The notes beneath the pieces are model-generated. The model ran no database searches. It was not told the origin of the DNA and saw only the letters and a list, made by a program, of their open reading frames with translations. The position numbers were made by a program, and so were the translations under genes. A stretch of 64,000 nucleotides of DNA from Trematomus loennbergii (Eukaryota; Chordata; Actinopteri; Perciformes; Nototheniidae), in the NCBI GenBank assembly GCA_012861695.1, contig JAAOOA010000033.1, forward strand, positions 18,205,934-18,269,933, written 5' to 3'. Positions 1 to 12,234 of this stretch are shown here, piece after piece (position 1 is the stretch's first letter; every line of letters starts with the position of its first letter).

Positions 1-127
1 GAGAATACTTGTGGTGCGCTGTGTTCCATTGACAATTTCAGAAATCATTAAAGAATCATAAAAGCAGTTTTAGCCGAAACAAATAAGCTCTTACATTGCT
101 TCAAAGCAATAGACTAAATCATTCATT

Positions 128-482
128 TTAATTTAAATACATTTTCTAAATTCTCTACAGGGTTGCCAAGAGCTTGTGTCCCAAGATGCACTGGGCGCGA
201 GAATGCACCCTGGACTGGACACCAGTCTATCACAGGGCTAACACGCACAGAGACTGACAAACACATTCACACCTTCGGGCAATTGAGAGTTTCCAGTTGA
301 CCTAACCGCCATGTCTTTGGACTGTGGGAGGAAAGTGGAGCAGCCGGAGGAAACCCAGTCAGACAGGGGGGGGGGCGTAAAGTGCCCACAGAATGATCAC
401 AGTGTTGAACAGATTGGCCGATTGGAACCCAGGACCTTGTTGCTGCGAGGCGACAGCGCTCACCACTGAGCCACCATGTGGT
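128..482 (-). repeat. V-SINE-like tRNA-derived SINE copy
   Basis: Read on the minus strand, the copy starts near 482 with a tRNA-like head: an A-box-like GTGGCTCAGTGGTGAGCG and a B-box-like GGTTCCAATC. It then has the fish SINE core around TTTCCTCC...CTTTCCTCCCACAGTCC and AAAGACATGG. It ends with a tail containing ACTGGTGTCCAGTCCAGGGT and TTTAGAAAATG. This order (Pol III promoter head, conserved centre, LINE-like tail) is that of V-SINE-type elements common in teleosts. The copy is diverged and carries a G-run (about 367-375). No target duplication was found. The exact ends are approximate. Confidence 0.7.
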
Positions 483-1785
483 CTTAATAAATATTCAAAT
501 AGATTCAGAAGTCCTGTTATTGGCTCCTCTCCACTGTGTCCCTAGTTACCATTTCAAAAATAAAAATGCTTGTTTACTGCTTGGCACGACAGCAGGTCTT
601 TCTTATCTTTGTGATTTGATTGTGCAACGTTGTTCTTGTATTTCTGATTGATCAACGATGCAGTAATCACGGTTTGTCACAGTCAAAAGTTATTTGTGTT
701 TGATAATTACAATAAAAAGGTTAATGTTGTAAATTGTATACTTGATATTTCTGAGTAATGTCCCCAATGTGATTTCTTCTATCTAAGCCATGCTGTTTGT
801 TTTATTGCCCAACAGGAGACTCCTGACTTTCCACGGCAAATCATTCTGCAGCTTAATGTTTTTCTTGAGGCCTAATTCAGTGTGGCATATATTTCATACT
901 TTAGTAATTTAACCTGTACATTTTCCACATCAATACATTTGAAAAAAAGAAATACGAAACATTGGATAAACCATTAAAATCATAATTGTGTTGTCTTTTT
1001 CTCAGAAAAAAATGCTGCCTTTAAAAATTCTTCAAGTTTGCTGAAAATGATCATGTTCATTTAATTTGTCTTTGACCCAGTAAGAATATTGCCCTCCCAG
1101 TGCTGTTGCTCCCACCTTGAACACAATCATTATTATACCTTGCTATTTTCTGATCTATATTAAATTCTTTATTAACCTGTAACATTATTTATTGTTTTAC
1201 ATGTATTCAACTCTCACTTGAAAATAGGTCCTGATATCCAATCTGAAAATACTCTGTCCAAAATGTTCAGATTGTATTAAATGAACACAGCATCATTACC
1301 ATTTTATCTGGGGATAAAATCAACCTGTAAAATATCCAGCACTAACATTACGGAAACTGTATTGATTGAGAAACAGCGAGGTAGATTAGTGATAGCTAAT
1401 AAAGGGAAATCATTAAAGCAGATCTGGCACGACAAGTGAAAAAAGGACAGAAGAGACGGAAAATGATGAGGTAGCGCAGGAGAGCAGAGGCAGTACATCA
1501 CAGGGAGCCGGAGAGACAGGGGATAAGTAAAGGTGGCCTCATCTTATCGTCCTATCCTGTCAGAACCTCTAACCTGATATATGAAGCCTACTTAGATTCA
1601 ACACTAAGAGGCTGCATATGAACAATGCTTCCCACTTGCATACACAGATTTTGTCAGTGAATTATAAAACACAGCACATAATACCCGGCTGCCTTTCCAA
1701 CTCATAAATTACAATCCCTCGAGGCACATTATTAAAGTACTCCGAAGGGATGAAGAGTGAATTACAGTAGACGGTTTAGTTTCAT
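483..1785. other. AT-rich intronic DNA, nothing recognised
   Basis: This is part of gabrb intron 2. I see no exon, RNA gene or transposon terminus. Confidence 0.5.
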
Positions 1786-1789
1786 TTAA

Positions 1790-2300
1790 AGGGCCAGTGT
1801 GTAGAATTTAGAAGGATGTAGTGGCGAAATTGAATATTATATTCATAACTATGCTTTCATCAGCGTATGCGTTTATGTTAGTTTAGATTTTAGAGAAGTC
1901 TATGAATAAAAATGGCTTTTCAATAGATTCATGACCTAAGAAAACATTTTCCTTAGGAGTTTGTGGTCTTAATGACTAGTTTTACATTTCATTGAAAAGA
2001 ACATGGTGTTCATTTCGTAAACAATGGTCCCATTTGGAGTAAAATAAATAATGAAGCAGGGAATGATGAAGGGCGTGGCTACCCTGTGATTGACAGTTGA
2101 ATTGTCTGTTCCAGGTTATGGCAGTATTTATATTTTTAAAACTTTAAACATGTGGTTTCAGTTTAAGAAAATTGTATAATTTTGGTTGGACAAAAATGTC
2201 ATGTTTAGCGTTCAGTTGTCCTTAGCTCCTCCCTGTCATGCCACAATTTCTTCACTAGAATCAGAAAAAGGTCAAAAATGATGCTTTATACCAACAAAAG
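1790..2300 (+). repeat. Degraded TTAA-type MITE fragment
   Basis: A TTAA at 1786-1789 is followed by AGGGCCAGTGTGTAGAATTT, which resembles the terminus of a common fish MITE. Further motifs typical of fish repeats (GGGCGTGGCTACCCTGTGATT and TGACAG) occur near 2073-2096. No matching inverted terminus was found on the right, so the right end given here is a guess and the copy is probably truncated or broken up. Confidence 0.4.
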
Positions 2301-4620
2301 AAGTGCAGAGCTGGATTTGACTGCAATGTGATGCACAAACTGAGGACAGTATGTACTGTACAAGATAGTGTGAGTCATGGTTCTGAACTAAAACATGTCA
2401 AAATGAAAGAAATTGAAGGTTCATTTCTTGACGAAGAAAAATAGTCAGCATGACCATGTAGTGTGTGGGTACTTGAGGACAACGTCTGCTCATTGCAGGA
2501 TCTTTCCTGAAGCCATTAGGAAACTGGCTAAACAAGTGTATGATTGATTTAATAGTCTATTATGGTCCAACTTATCATTTATTTATTTATAGACATCATT
2601 TATTCAAGAAGTAACACATTTTTTTCCATTTTAATTTTACAGAGAAGATTTTGAGGTATGAACAAATGGTAAAAGTAAGAATTTGTATGTATTTTTTTCT
2701 GAAAAGATGGTCTCAGTCTCCTTCAAAGCTAATCTTCTGAGTAACCCTACATGTGCAATAAATCCCAGTTACTTCAGTGGCATGCCGTGTAATGGTAAGT
2801 CTTGCCCGAGTAATTACATTAACCTGTGGTAATTATGTGTAGATCCTCCTCAACGATCATGGTTAATGTGTCTCAAGAGAGTAGGATTAATGAATTAATT
2901 CTGTGTTAATATATTAATTTTCGGTCATTACATTCACTCAAGTGTGCATGCAACTGAATATGGGATCATGTTGTTGCCTGCCATTTTGACATATTCTTAC
3001 GGCGGATTCTTATTTTTACTCGCTAGTTCAAACCGGTATGACAATAACAGCCACCAAAGCACGTTCTAAGATGACAACTCATAAAAAATGAAATATTGGG
3101 GCCCTCTTGAAGCTTTGGCGTTATGGCAGCGACGATGAATTGCAACGTCCTTGGTTCACGTCTGGACCGGGACCTTTACATGTCACCCCCATATATTTCC
3201 CGCCCTCTCTCTAATGCCATGACGATAGAATATGAAAGTGGATTCTGGGAGTTGCTTTTACATAAAACACACTTTATGGCCTGCAAATTCCATTATACTG
3301 TATTTACATAAGCCTGCCTTGAAGAAATGGCCAACATGAAATACCACATGATAAAAAGAATGGGTTTTTCTGTTGTCCAGTTCAGGATGTTAGTGAGTGA
3401 TAGGATATATGAGTTAAGAGAAACATGGGCACATAATACCTGTTTACATTTGACTACCCTGTAATTCTTCACTGCCATCTAGGGTTTAGAGTTTATTTAT
3501 TAGCACATGAAATGATGATACACCAAAGGACTCGATAAAGTCACATTGTGCAAGTGAGATAAAAATAGAAACCAAGAAAATAAACCAACAGACAAACAAC
3601 AGTCAACAGAGCTGGATAACAGACTCAAAATGACAGACAAATGATAAACTTAGACGAAATGAGAAGAGCGGAATCAAAAGGAAAAAGTGACAGTGTGTGT
3701 TCAAAGACGGGTGTGTTGTTTTTCTAGGAAGAGAGTCATTTGATATTTATATTTGAACTGAAGAGGCAAGTGACCTTAAAAGAAAAAAAGGGGTGACTAT
3801 ATTCCAGATTCCTTTAATGGAGACCAGAAGTTATAAATTATAAACTAAATGAGCACTTTGCAGGTAGTAAATGACAGTACATTTGACTTATAAATAAATA
3901 ACACATACAGCAATCATACTAACATGTTAAAGTCATTTCTTAATGTTTGCATAGCGGCCTTCGATTGTTACTGTTGACTCGGTAAGAGCAGCTACTGTGT
4001 ACTCACAGCGTAAAATGTACCCACAAAATCTTAAATAATGGATAATCTTTTGAAAGCATGCACTTAAAAAACAGTGGCAACAACAAAAGTGGTATGATAT
4101 TTGAGTAAGGGGATTGATTTATATAAAATCAATATTACAGCCCCTCAATGTCCAAACACATAAACTTAAGTACTGAAGTTTGAAGACTGTAAAACCACTT
4201 GGACTTGGATACCACTTCCTGAATTGACACTGAATTGATTGCATCCAGGTTCTATACCAGAGTACCTGAGAGTGCATTATCATGATTATACCATGGTCTA
4301 CGCAGCACAAAAGCAAAGTGCTGTTGCTATGGTAAACTGCAGTTCAGTATACTCTGTGCACGGAATTAGAATAGGGTCCAACTGAGGACTATTACTGCCG
4401 TTTGTGTGGCCTCAAGTTTCAATAAATGAACAAAGCAATTCGCAAACAAAATGTATCTGTACATTTTAGACATGACACTGCACACACAGAGTTGAAAAAC
4501 CTTTATGTGTATACATGTTGTACAACTTATCTCAAACCTGTTGTAAAGTGGTAAAATAGAAGTTAGATACTACAATAGTTGTAGGAAATAATAAAAAGAT
4601 GCAACTACAAAGACCAACTA
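2301..4620. other. Intronic DNA, nothing recognised
   Basis: This is gabrb intron 2 sequence. The stretch 3000-3250 has more CpG than its surroundings but no convincing frame or splice sites. Confidence 0.45.
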
Positions 4621-4970
4621 TTAAAGGGGCACTATTATGCAAATGTTCAGGTTCATATTTGTATTTTGTGCCTCTACTGTGACATGTCTGCATGCTTCAA
4701 TGTTCAAAAAGCTCTTTATTTTTCTCATACTGCCTGTGCTGCAGCACCTCTTTTCACCCTCTGTCTGAAACCAGAGCCCAGTCTGCTCTGATTGGTTAGC
4801 CAGCTCTGTTGTGATTGGTCAACCGCTAAGAGATGTCCCGCCCCTTAGCCTATCACATATAATGTGTTGAAACGCTAGCCAATAGAAGTGTTTATAGTGT
4901 TACGTAGTGATGTCACTTTGCAAGTAAACAAAGGAGTCCGATGGAGGCGTTTCAGGCAGGGGGGGGAACT
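4621..4970 (-). mobile_element. TTAA-type MITE, family A, right-truncated copy
   Basis: TTAA at 4621-4624 is followed by AGGGGCACTATTATGC. The body (CTCTTTATTTTTCTCATACT, then GCACCTCTTTTCACCCTCTG) is the reverse complement of the right half of the copies at 51.8 kb and 61.8 kb. The match runs to about 4970, ends near a G-run, and the second terminus is missing. The TTAA target and AGGGG start suit the Kolobok or piggyBac type of non-autonomous DNA transposon. Confidence 0.65.
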
Positions 4971-6763
4971 CAGTCATTTCTAATGTGCATATTAGTACAG
5001 CATAAGCAGTTTTAATCATCATGTTGACTTCTTCAGCTACACTCTCCCATCTTGTTTTTTTTCCTGCAGCCCTGCATGATGCAAACATAATTTCTCTGTT
5101 GAGACTGCTTTTATACGGCTGGCTGTTAGAGCTCAATAATGAGCTGGGCTTTTAGGCCAGCTTCCTGGTAGTGAGGATGACAGCATATATCTCTAGATGC
5201 TATAAATGACATGTGTTTTTCTATGTGAAACAATTGGATAGCTGCATCTTGCCCTTGGCCAGCATATCCTGTCAAGGGTACACCTCCCATCAATCACTGT
5301 AGGTTCAAAAAGTGAGTCACAGGGGACCTTAAGAGGAGAGTGGAAATGGAGAAAAAAAAAAGCCCAGCATGCAGGACGCCTCACCAATGTCTGACCCAGG
5401 GTTTTTGTACTTTGCAGTCCACTGCGATCCATTCTGGTGCAATTCGATCAGCATTTTTCTCCTTCATTTCAAAGCTGCTGAAAACAACACTTTGAATGGG
5501 AAGATGAAGTATGTCCTTTCTCCTGCATGCTATCTCTCACCACCCTTGCCCCCCTCTGCCTGCCTACATACACACCTCATTTAATTCAAATAGAAAATCT
5601 AAGTGAAGGGAGAAGGGAAAAGCGCCCAGCTTGAGCATTTGTCCCGTGTTTCCTCTGAAATAAATCACTGGGCGTTCTCTCTTCATCAGGATAGATACCA
5701 CTTGTTCATGCCCCAACATCCATCCTGGGACTCTGACAACACACTCCTGTTTTGCGCTGAATAGGCAATACTTTGAGACTGAGTTACGATGGCCTGTGCT
5801 ATCTGCCCGTATGCAAAGCAGCCCAGCATTTGACATGTGGCAGCACAACGACGGGGAGATTGTCCTCAGTATTGCAAAAGTGTCCAGCGGTCTTGAAAGA
5901 ACTGCCGCCGTATATCACTTAATGGCTGCCGGTTGCGCACATCAATCAGCGGTCATGTTCACAGAGGGCCAAACTATCTCGTGGGAAGTGATTTGTGTAA
6001 ATAGCTGCACACATACAGTATGTGAAGTGCATTTAGTCTGTTATCTCGCAGGACACAACGCGTAGCCTAAGATCAATTACACCTACATTACGTACAGTAT
6101 AGTACATTAGAAGCTGAATATAAAGTGCTGCCCTCCTGCTTTTACTCATGCGTCCGGGGCTCTCCCTTTTATATTCGGTCAATTAAGTGTCTATTCTACG
6201 CACCAGTCTCACTGCAACTGATCTGCAGTTTCAGGGCTACATTTACTGCTTTTCCATTACAAACAAGATCAAGCTGCAGCTGGGGCTCATTTGGGTCAAT
6301 GGGAAATGAGATCAGTAAAAGCCAGGCTGCGTACGGCAGAGAGGGACAGGTGACCGTAGTCTGATGATACGCTTGCAGGATGAATTAATTAATTAATTAA
6401 TGCAACCTATAGCCAGGAAGCAGGTGCTTACAGTTATGGCTACAATCTGGGGTAAAGATAGAGGCAGGCTTTCACTCCGCTATGCTCCTGGCACCTATTG
6501 ATGCTTTTTAAGTGCAAAATATATGCTAATGGTTCATCAGTAAGAACCATTAAAGGGTCATGTGAATATCCCTTACAGTTCATTCTGAAACAAACTCAGT
6601 TCCGTCATAATGGAGCCTTGAGAGGCAGCTGTCCTGCTGTAGACTAAAGTATGGCCACAGCTATCTCAAAACCAAAAGGGGAAGGGGAAATATGTTTGGC
6701 TACTGTAGCCAGTGCATATGCGGGCCAAGACTTTCTTTTTTAGAGCGTCGCTCATTGTTTACA
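4971..6763. other. Intronic DNA with a short AATT tandem repeat
   Basis: The only regular element seen is an AATT tandem tract at 6383-6401. Several 70-95-codon open frames overlap each other on both strands near 5.2-6.4 kb, but none shows splice sites or recognisable protein similarity. Confidence 0.45.
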
Positions 6764-6771
6764 GTCTAATG

Positions 6772-7171
6772 CAGGGGTGTCAAACTCAAGGCCCGGGGCC
6801 AAATCCGGCCCGCAATTTCATTTTATGTGGCCCCGCAAGAGCTTGCAAAGAATATAATACGTTTATTATATGGTCCATGCCACTTTACAGACAGGTTGCC
6901 CATAAACTACATGTCCCACAATGCATCTGATTTTGTGACATGCGCACTGAAGAGACTTGCAATTATTTGCCCTGGACTTCTGCTTTCAGACTAGTCATTT
7001 ATGAAGTTATTACCCTATCCGATAATAATCCAATGCAGAGGCAATAATGTAATATAATGTTTTATGTATATTATATATTTATATATTTATATATATATAG
7101 TTACAACCGGCCCTTTGAGTGCAACCATAATGCTAATGTGGCCCGCGATGAAATTGAGTTTGATACCCCTG
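6772..7171. mobile_element. Non-autonomous hAT element with perfect 8-bp target duplication
   Basis: The element starts CAGGGGTGTCAAACTCAA and ends TTGAGTTTGATACCCCTG, which are inverted repeats with one mismatch in 18. It is flanked by the identical 8-bp string GTCTAATG at 6764-6771 and 7172-7179, the duplication length of the hAT superfamily. Only 400 bp lie between, with an AT-rich centre and no transposase, so it is a MITE mobilised in trans. The body carries the GGCCCG/CGGCCC motifs typical of this widespread vertebrate family. Confidence 0.92.
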
Positions 7172-7179
7172 GTCTAATG

Positions 7180-10100
7180 ACTAACTTGAGACACAAGAAT
7201 AGCAAAATACATGGATATTGTAATGTTAAAAAAATATGAAATATATTAATGACTATTGTCTTGTCTAAAGTAAAGATTAGGCATGAATATATTCTCACAT
7301 GAAGCTTCATTTGTGACATTACAGTCCAAGGATATGACTGTTGCCTTCCTATTGCCTTAAAGATACAACAAGTAAACTAACGTTAATGCGTCTTTTACAG
7401 AAACATTGTGCTTCTCTATATGCATTTTATTTGAAGTCATCTGAAATAATCAAAAGAACAGATTACCACTTGCAGAGCATTCACATGGTCTACAATCTGC
7501 AGGGCTATCTACAACAGTTGACAACACTTCATAAATTACCCCAGTTCAGCACCTTCTGTTATACATTAACACGCTCTCTAGTTTCTTTGTCATCCTGTTT
7601 ATGCACATCTACAGTATGCTTGGCGAAATTCATTTTCTCTCCGCTGCACAACTGACAGAATACCATTTAATACACACTAAGCCAGTATCACTGTTTATTA
7701 CGCCAGACAAGGACAAAGTAAAGAAGGAGAGTAGCTTAGGAAAGCATCAGAAAACTGTATTTGTGCTGATAATCTAAATTATTTTCCATGTTCAGTATCG
7801 GAAAGAGAGAAAGACAATGCAAATGCTGACATAATCAGCAACCACTGCAAAAAGCTGAATAGTATGAAACAGCCCAATACATTACATGCAATACAAATAT
7901 GACTTATGCAGCATATTCAAAACTACATTTGATGCTTTTGCCATCTTCTGTAATCTGATGTAGAAGTGGATTTATTATTAAACTGCGTTGTGATAGTGTG
8001 CGCAGTCCGTGTTTTACAGTAATGAGAGTCCAAGTTTAACTCATCTGTTTGTCCGATTACCTTGTTAGTCAATAAAGACCAATAAAACCAGGCAACTTGT
8101 TTTTTTCAGGCTTTTCTACATAATGAAGAGAAGTAGATAAATGTATACTTCAATCAGTTAAAGAGCTTTAAACCCATTGGTGAGTGATCGCCCTCCTTTA
8201 ATGTTGCATGTGCTGCAACTTGCACTTTTCAGTAATCACATAAAACACAGTGGTACTGTACATTGATCATTGGGAAAAGAATGGTGCGCACAGTGTAGAA
8301 ACTCCCATTTAATTATGTAAATATTGATTGTAAAGTTAATTATTTTCTGATTTACTTCAAATCAAATTCAGGTTGCATCTTTAAATGTTAAAATATATGA
8401 TATAGTATTTAGTTCTGCTTATATGAAGCTACCATTAAAGTCTGGTACACCGTGGTGGGTCATTTAAAGATTACTATGACTTCAAGCTCATCCCAAAGTC
8501 ACCATTTCAAAAGTGCTTGCCTCAGAACACCCCCTGGACATTTGTCAACTATATTTAGTGGGAGGGGCTTTCAACCTCACTCTATGCTCTTCATGAGTAG
8601 CACTTGCACAAATCTTGGCAGGCCTTTTACCAGCTAAATACGGTGTACTTGTAAAGAATAGAACACCCTACCCCAGCAAATGTAACTTTTTATATATCTA
8701 TTGAACGGTGTACATTTTGACACATTTGGTTCCAGTAATGTCCAGCACCTGGCTCAGCAGGAAGGATGGCATGTTCACAGCACTTGTGATATGTCACCCT
8801 TCATGCGATGTTAATGGCGGTAGCCGAGATCGTAAAACCCATTCCTGTGATGATGACAGCTTGATATGAAATATGTCCTCCAGAAGGACGAATGTGTGTC
8901 TGAGCTGAGAGATGAGCTGGGTCGTGTTATCTCTTCCAACTTACTGGATGTCGCATGTTTTTTGTGGATTGTTCTTTAATATAGAAATCAATACTGTGAA
9001 TCTTCTGTTGCCGGAATCCTGAGCAAGTCTGCCCACTGGTGACCCATTACTCTACATGATTCCAGTTGCCATGTGCAAATCAATAATGGCGACTGAGGCA
9101 ATGTTAGATAGCCCCGCCCTCTTTCCTGAACGACTGTGCAAACCCCCGCGACACCCTCCATGACCCCTGGTAGCAGAAGGGCTCACATGAAGAAAATATC
9201 TTTAGATCAGATGCAGAAACAGATAAAGAGATACATGTGAACAAACAGCAGGTGGCATAAGGAAGTGGCACAAATAAGGCACAAAACATTATTACAAGTT
9301 TATATATCTGCTTCATAGACAGTCTTTCGTTAATTCTGGGAAAAAGGCCAATAAATGAGCAGAAAAACTATGGTTGTGTACCGTAGGTCAAAATAAAGGC
9401 ACAATTTCTCTGAAAATGTTGAAATGTCATGTTACAATTTGTGATTAAAATGCTGGGTACAGTACAGTATATGCGCCAAAGCAGCAAGCCTTGCATGTCT
9501 TTACTTTAATCTAAAACATACGGCCATCAAATATTCATTGTGTTTAATAATTGTCTAGGCTACTATAAGGGAACAACATATTTGTTGTTATATATAGAGA
9601 GACTAGTTAATAATTAAATGGGCCTCTTATGAAACTTATTTAGCTAGGTCATGTATTTCATTACTCTACTTAATAAATGTATTCACCACGGGTCACCACC
9701 TTTATGAATACCACTTCACCCTACAGCATAACTTCCCCCTCGCCAACATGTACTGTTAGGCCATGTGTCAGAGAAACCGGGCAATGCATTTCGAAAATGT
9801 GCATTGCCACAATGATATTTTTTGTTTCAATTTACCCTATTGACAAATGGCTACTATTCCATAAATAGATCTTGTTCTAATAAGCATCTGCTTCTTTCTT
9901 AGTGTGCAGCAAAAAGTTCAATTGAAATACATGTGAAAATAATTTAATCCTAACTATTTTTTTTTTTAGAATAGGGATACTGATAATTTCAATATTGCCT
10001 CAAAATAATAAATGTACCCAAAAAAGAAATCTCCTATGTAGTCAAGGTGATAGCTTTTACTAAATGCAAAGCCTAATATAAATGATGCATGGTCCTAGGA

Positions 10101-10289
10101 ACAATAATACACAAAATGTGTTACACTAAGTGATATTCATTACAATAAAATTGGCAGCTGTAGTTGGAAAGCATGCTATGTGACGTCTGCTGACACTGAG
10201 CTTCTCCTCAGAGATTGAAAAAGCAGGGGCAGAGTTTTCAAAATATCTTGACATGATACAGACTAGCAGCCATTAAACTAAAAAAGGGC
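7180..10289. other. AT-rich intronic DNA, nothing recognised
   Basis: This is gabrb intron 2 sequence. A 9-bp inverted pair (GTACACCGT near 8444 and ACGGTGTAC near 8640) is the only structure noticed and may be chance. Confidence 0.45.
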
Positions 10290-10642
10290 TTTCCAACCAG
10301 TGGCGGAGCTGGGGGGTGGCTGAAACCTGGCCACCCTATTGGCCACCCCAAACACCCTCACCACGGGGGCCCAAACAATTTTAGAACATTAAGAAAAAAA
10401 TGTTTAAGCAACCTTTCATCATTCATCAATAATTAACATTAATAGAACGTTATATTGATAATGTACTCACTAAACTTACAATTCATTTAACTTATTTTCT
10501 TCCAAAAGTTAATTATCCAAAGCCTCTGTACACCCCCTTCTATTTACATGTAATGGTTTGGTCCCGCCTCCGCCTCCAAACGGCACTTTCTAGCATAGAG
10601 TGAGAGCATGTGAGGAGGGATGCTAGTACTTACGTGTGTGCC

Positions 10643-11065
10643 ATGTCTCAACGACTAACAAAGTCAGGCTTTCAAAAGAAAAGAAAGGAGAGAAAGACAA
10701 GAGAGAGGGACTAAAGGGCGACAGTATGTCACCCAGTTTTTCAAGAGAAAAGGTGGGTGTGGTCCATGAGTGGTGGAAATTAGTCTGTTAGCTAAGCGTA
10801 GTCCATTGTAAATAATAATTGTTATGTTGTTTTTTTTACTAAGCTGACATTAAGTACTGTTAATATCTATAAAGAAAATGCAGGTTTTTTTTATTTCACT
10901 GCTCTTTTAGCTGATATTTAATAAATGCAGGTAGATTTTTAGCAGGTATACTAAATCAGTTGTCCCTCCCCCTGGTGCAAGGTCCAACAGATCCATCTTT
11001 AGGCTCAGCAGCCCTGTCCCCCCAGAATGCTGAACCTGAACCAGCTTTTCTCCCAACTGAAGGAG
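10643..11065 (+). pseudogene. Vestigial hAT transposase N-terminal exons
   Basis: From an ATG at 10643 the frame reads MSQRLTKSGFQKKRKERKTR and stops at 10712-10714. A shifted frame continues with YVTQFFKRK up to a possible donor at 10752/10753. A second open stretch, 10946-11065, has a plausible acceptor (TTTTTAGCAG) and donor (GGAG|GTGAG) and encodes a proline- and serine-rich segment containing GSAALSPQNAEPEP. A basic lysine-rich start followed by a low-complexity spacer is typical of hAT and ZMYM-like transposase proteins. No zinc finger, catalytic core or dimerisation domain is visible. The assignment rests mainly on its position inside a hAT element. Confidence 0.35.
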
Positions 11066-11119
11066 GTGAGCAGCATTGTGTTGAATGCCACTTAACATAT
11101 CTGAAGGGAGACTGGAATA

Positions 11120-11123
<4 letters not shown>

Positions 11124-11151
<28 letters not shown>
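11124..11151. repeat. (AT)n microsatellite
   Basis: An uninterrupted AT dinucleotide run of 14 units inside the 10.3-12.2 kb hAT element. Confidence 0.9.
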
Positions 11152-12234
11152 CAAAACAAAAAGCTAACATCTCATTTCAATTATACATTTCAAACACAGT
11201 ATTTTTCCACATATTTAAGTTATATTTATTTGGATTTATGCATTCATGTTGAGAATGTTCCATTCAAAAATGTTATTATTAAAAAGGCATTTACACCATA
11301 AAAGATGACTATTGAGATCTATTGTCAGGAATGTTAGTCTAATATAAAATAGTGAATTCTACTGCAGCAGAATGTTCCACGTCTGCACAGTGTGATATTT
11401 TCACAGCTCAGTGTCAGTAAATATTGTGCAGTTAGTATTGGACTACAAGATAGATGCAAGCCTGTACAGGTAGAGTTATTTAAAGCATAAATGAGTGGGT
11501 TGGGTTCTGGAGGTGTGGTTACAGCAATTGTGCTTGGTTGGCGTGGCCTGGGCCTGGTGGTGGGCCCAATGTGATATCTTTTCATGGGCCCAAAATCCCT
11601 GGCGGCGCCCCTGGTTGTGTGAGTGTATGGCCAGAGGGCAGGACCTATAAACACATTTACTACCCAATAGCATTGTGAGGCTGAACAAAAGGACCTTTTG
11701 ACTATGTAAATGTAGTCTTTAAAAAAACAAAAACATTTACTGACTTTTTTGGATAGCTTAAAGTAATGTTGTAAAATTACAACCGGGGGCCTTACAGGGT
11801 TAAGGGCTATTGTTTATTGTTATTTAATTTAGGATGTTTATTCTTAACCAATAATTTAATTTAAAAACTCTTATTTAAATGATGTGTGTGTGTCTCTGTA
11901 TTCCTGAGAGAATGAGCTCATAGTGCTGCTGACCACCATAAGCTAAACAGTCTGTATATTGCATTACATTTGTATAATGTAAGCTTCGTTGTTACTTTGC
12001 CTGCAGGAATAAGAAAAAAATAGTTAGATATACTGGATATTATTTGATCTATTCCACCACTTAATCCCAAATAATGTAGAGGTGTGTTGTAGGTGCCTTA
12101 AATAACCCCTTATTTTATAGTGAGATGTATTTTTATGTTCATATAATAGTGATTTCAATGCCACCCCAAAATGATCACTGGTTCCATCCTGGCCACCCCA
12201 CTGAAAATGTCCTTGCTCCGCCACTGTTTCCAAC

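Larger units (their letters stand above)
10298..12226 (+). mobile_element. 1.9-kb hAT element with 8-bp target duplication
   Basis: The termini are CAGTGGCGGAGC and GCTCCGCCACTG, a perfect 12-bp inverted repeat. The 8-bp duplication TTTCCAAC is identical at 10290-10297 and 12227-12234. Subterminal stretches rich in GGCCACCCC occur at both ends (10328-10347 and 12190-12199). The interior carries short coding remnants (see 10643-11065), an AT microsatellite, and a sequence near 11597-11613 that looks like the terminus of another hAT family. The element is too short and too broken to encode a full transposase, so it is a dead or deletion-derived copy in gabrb intron 2. Confidence 0.88.
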
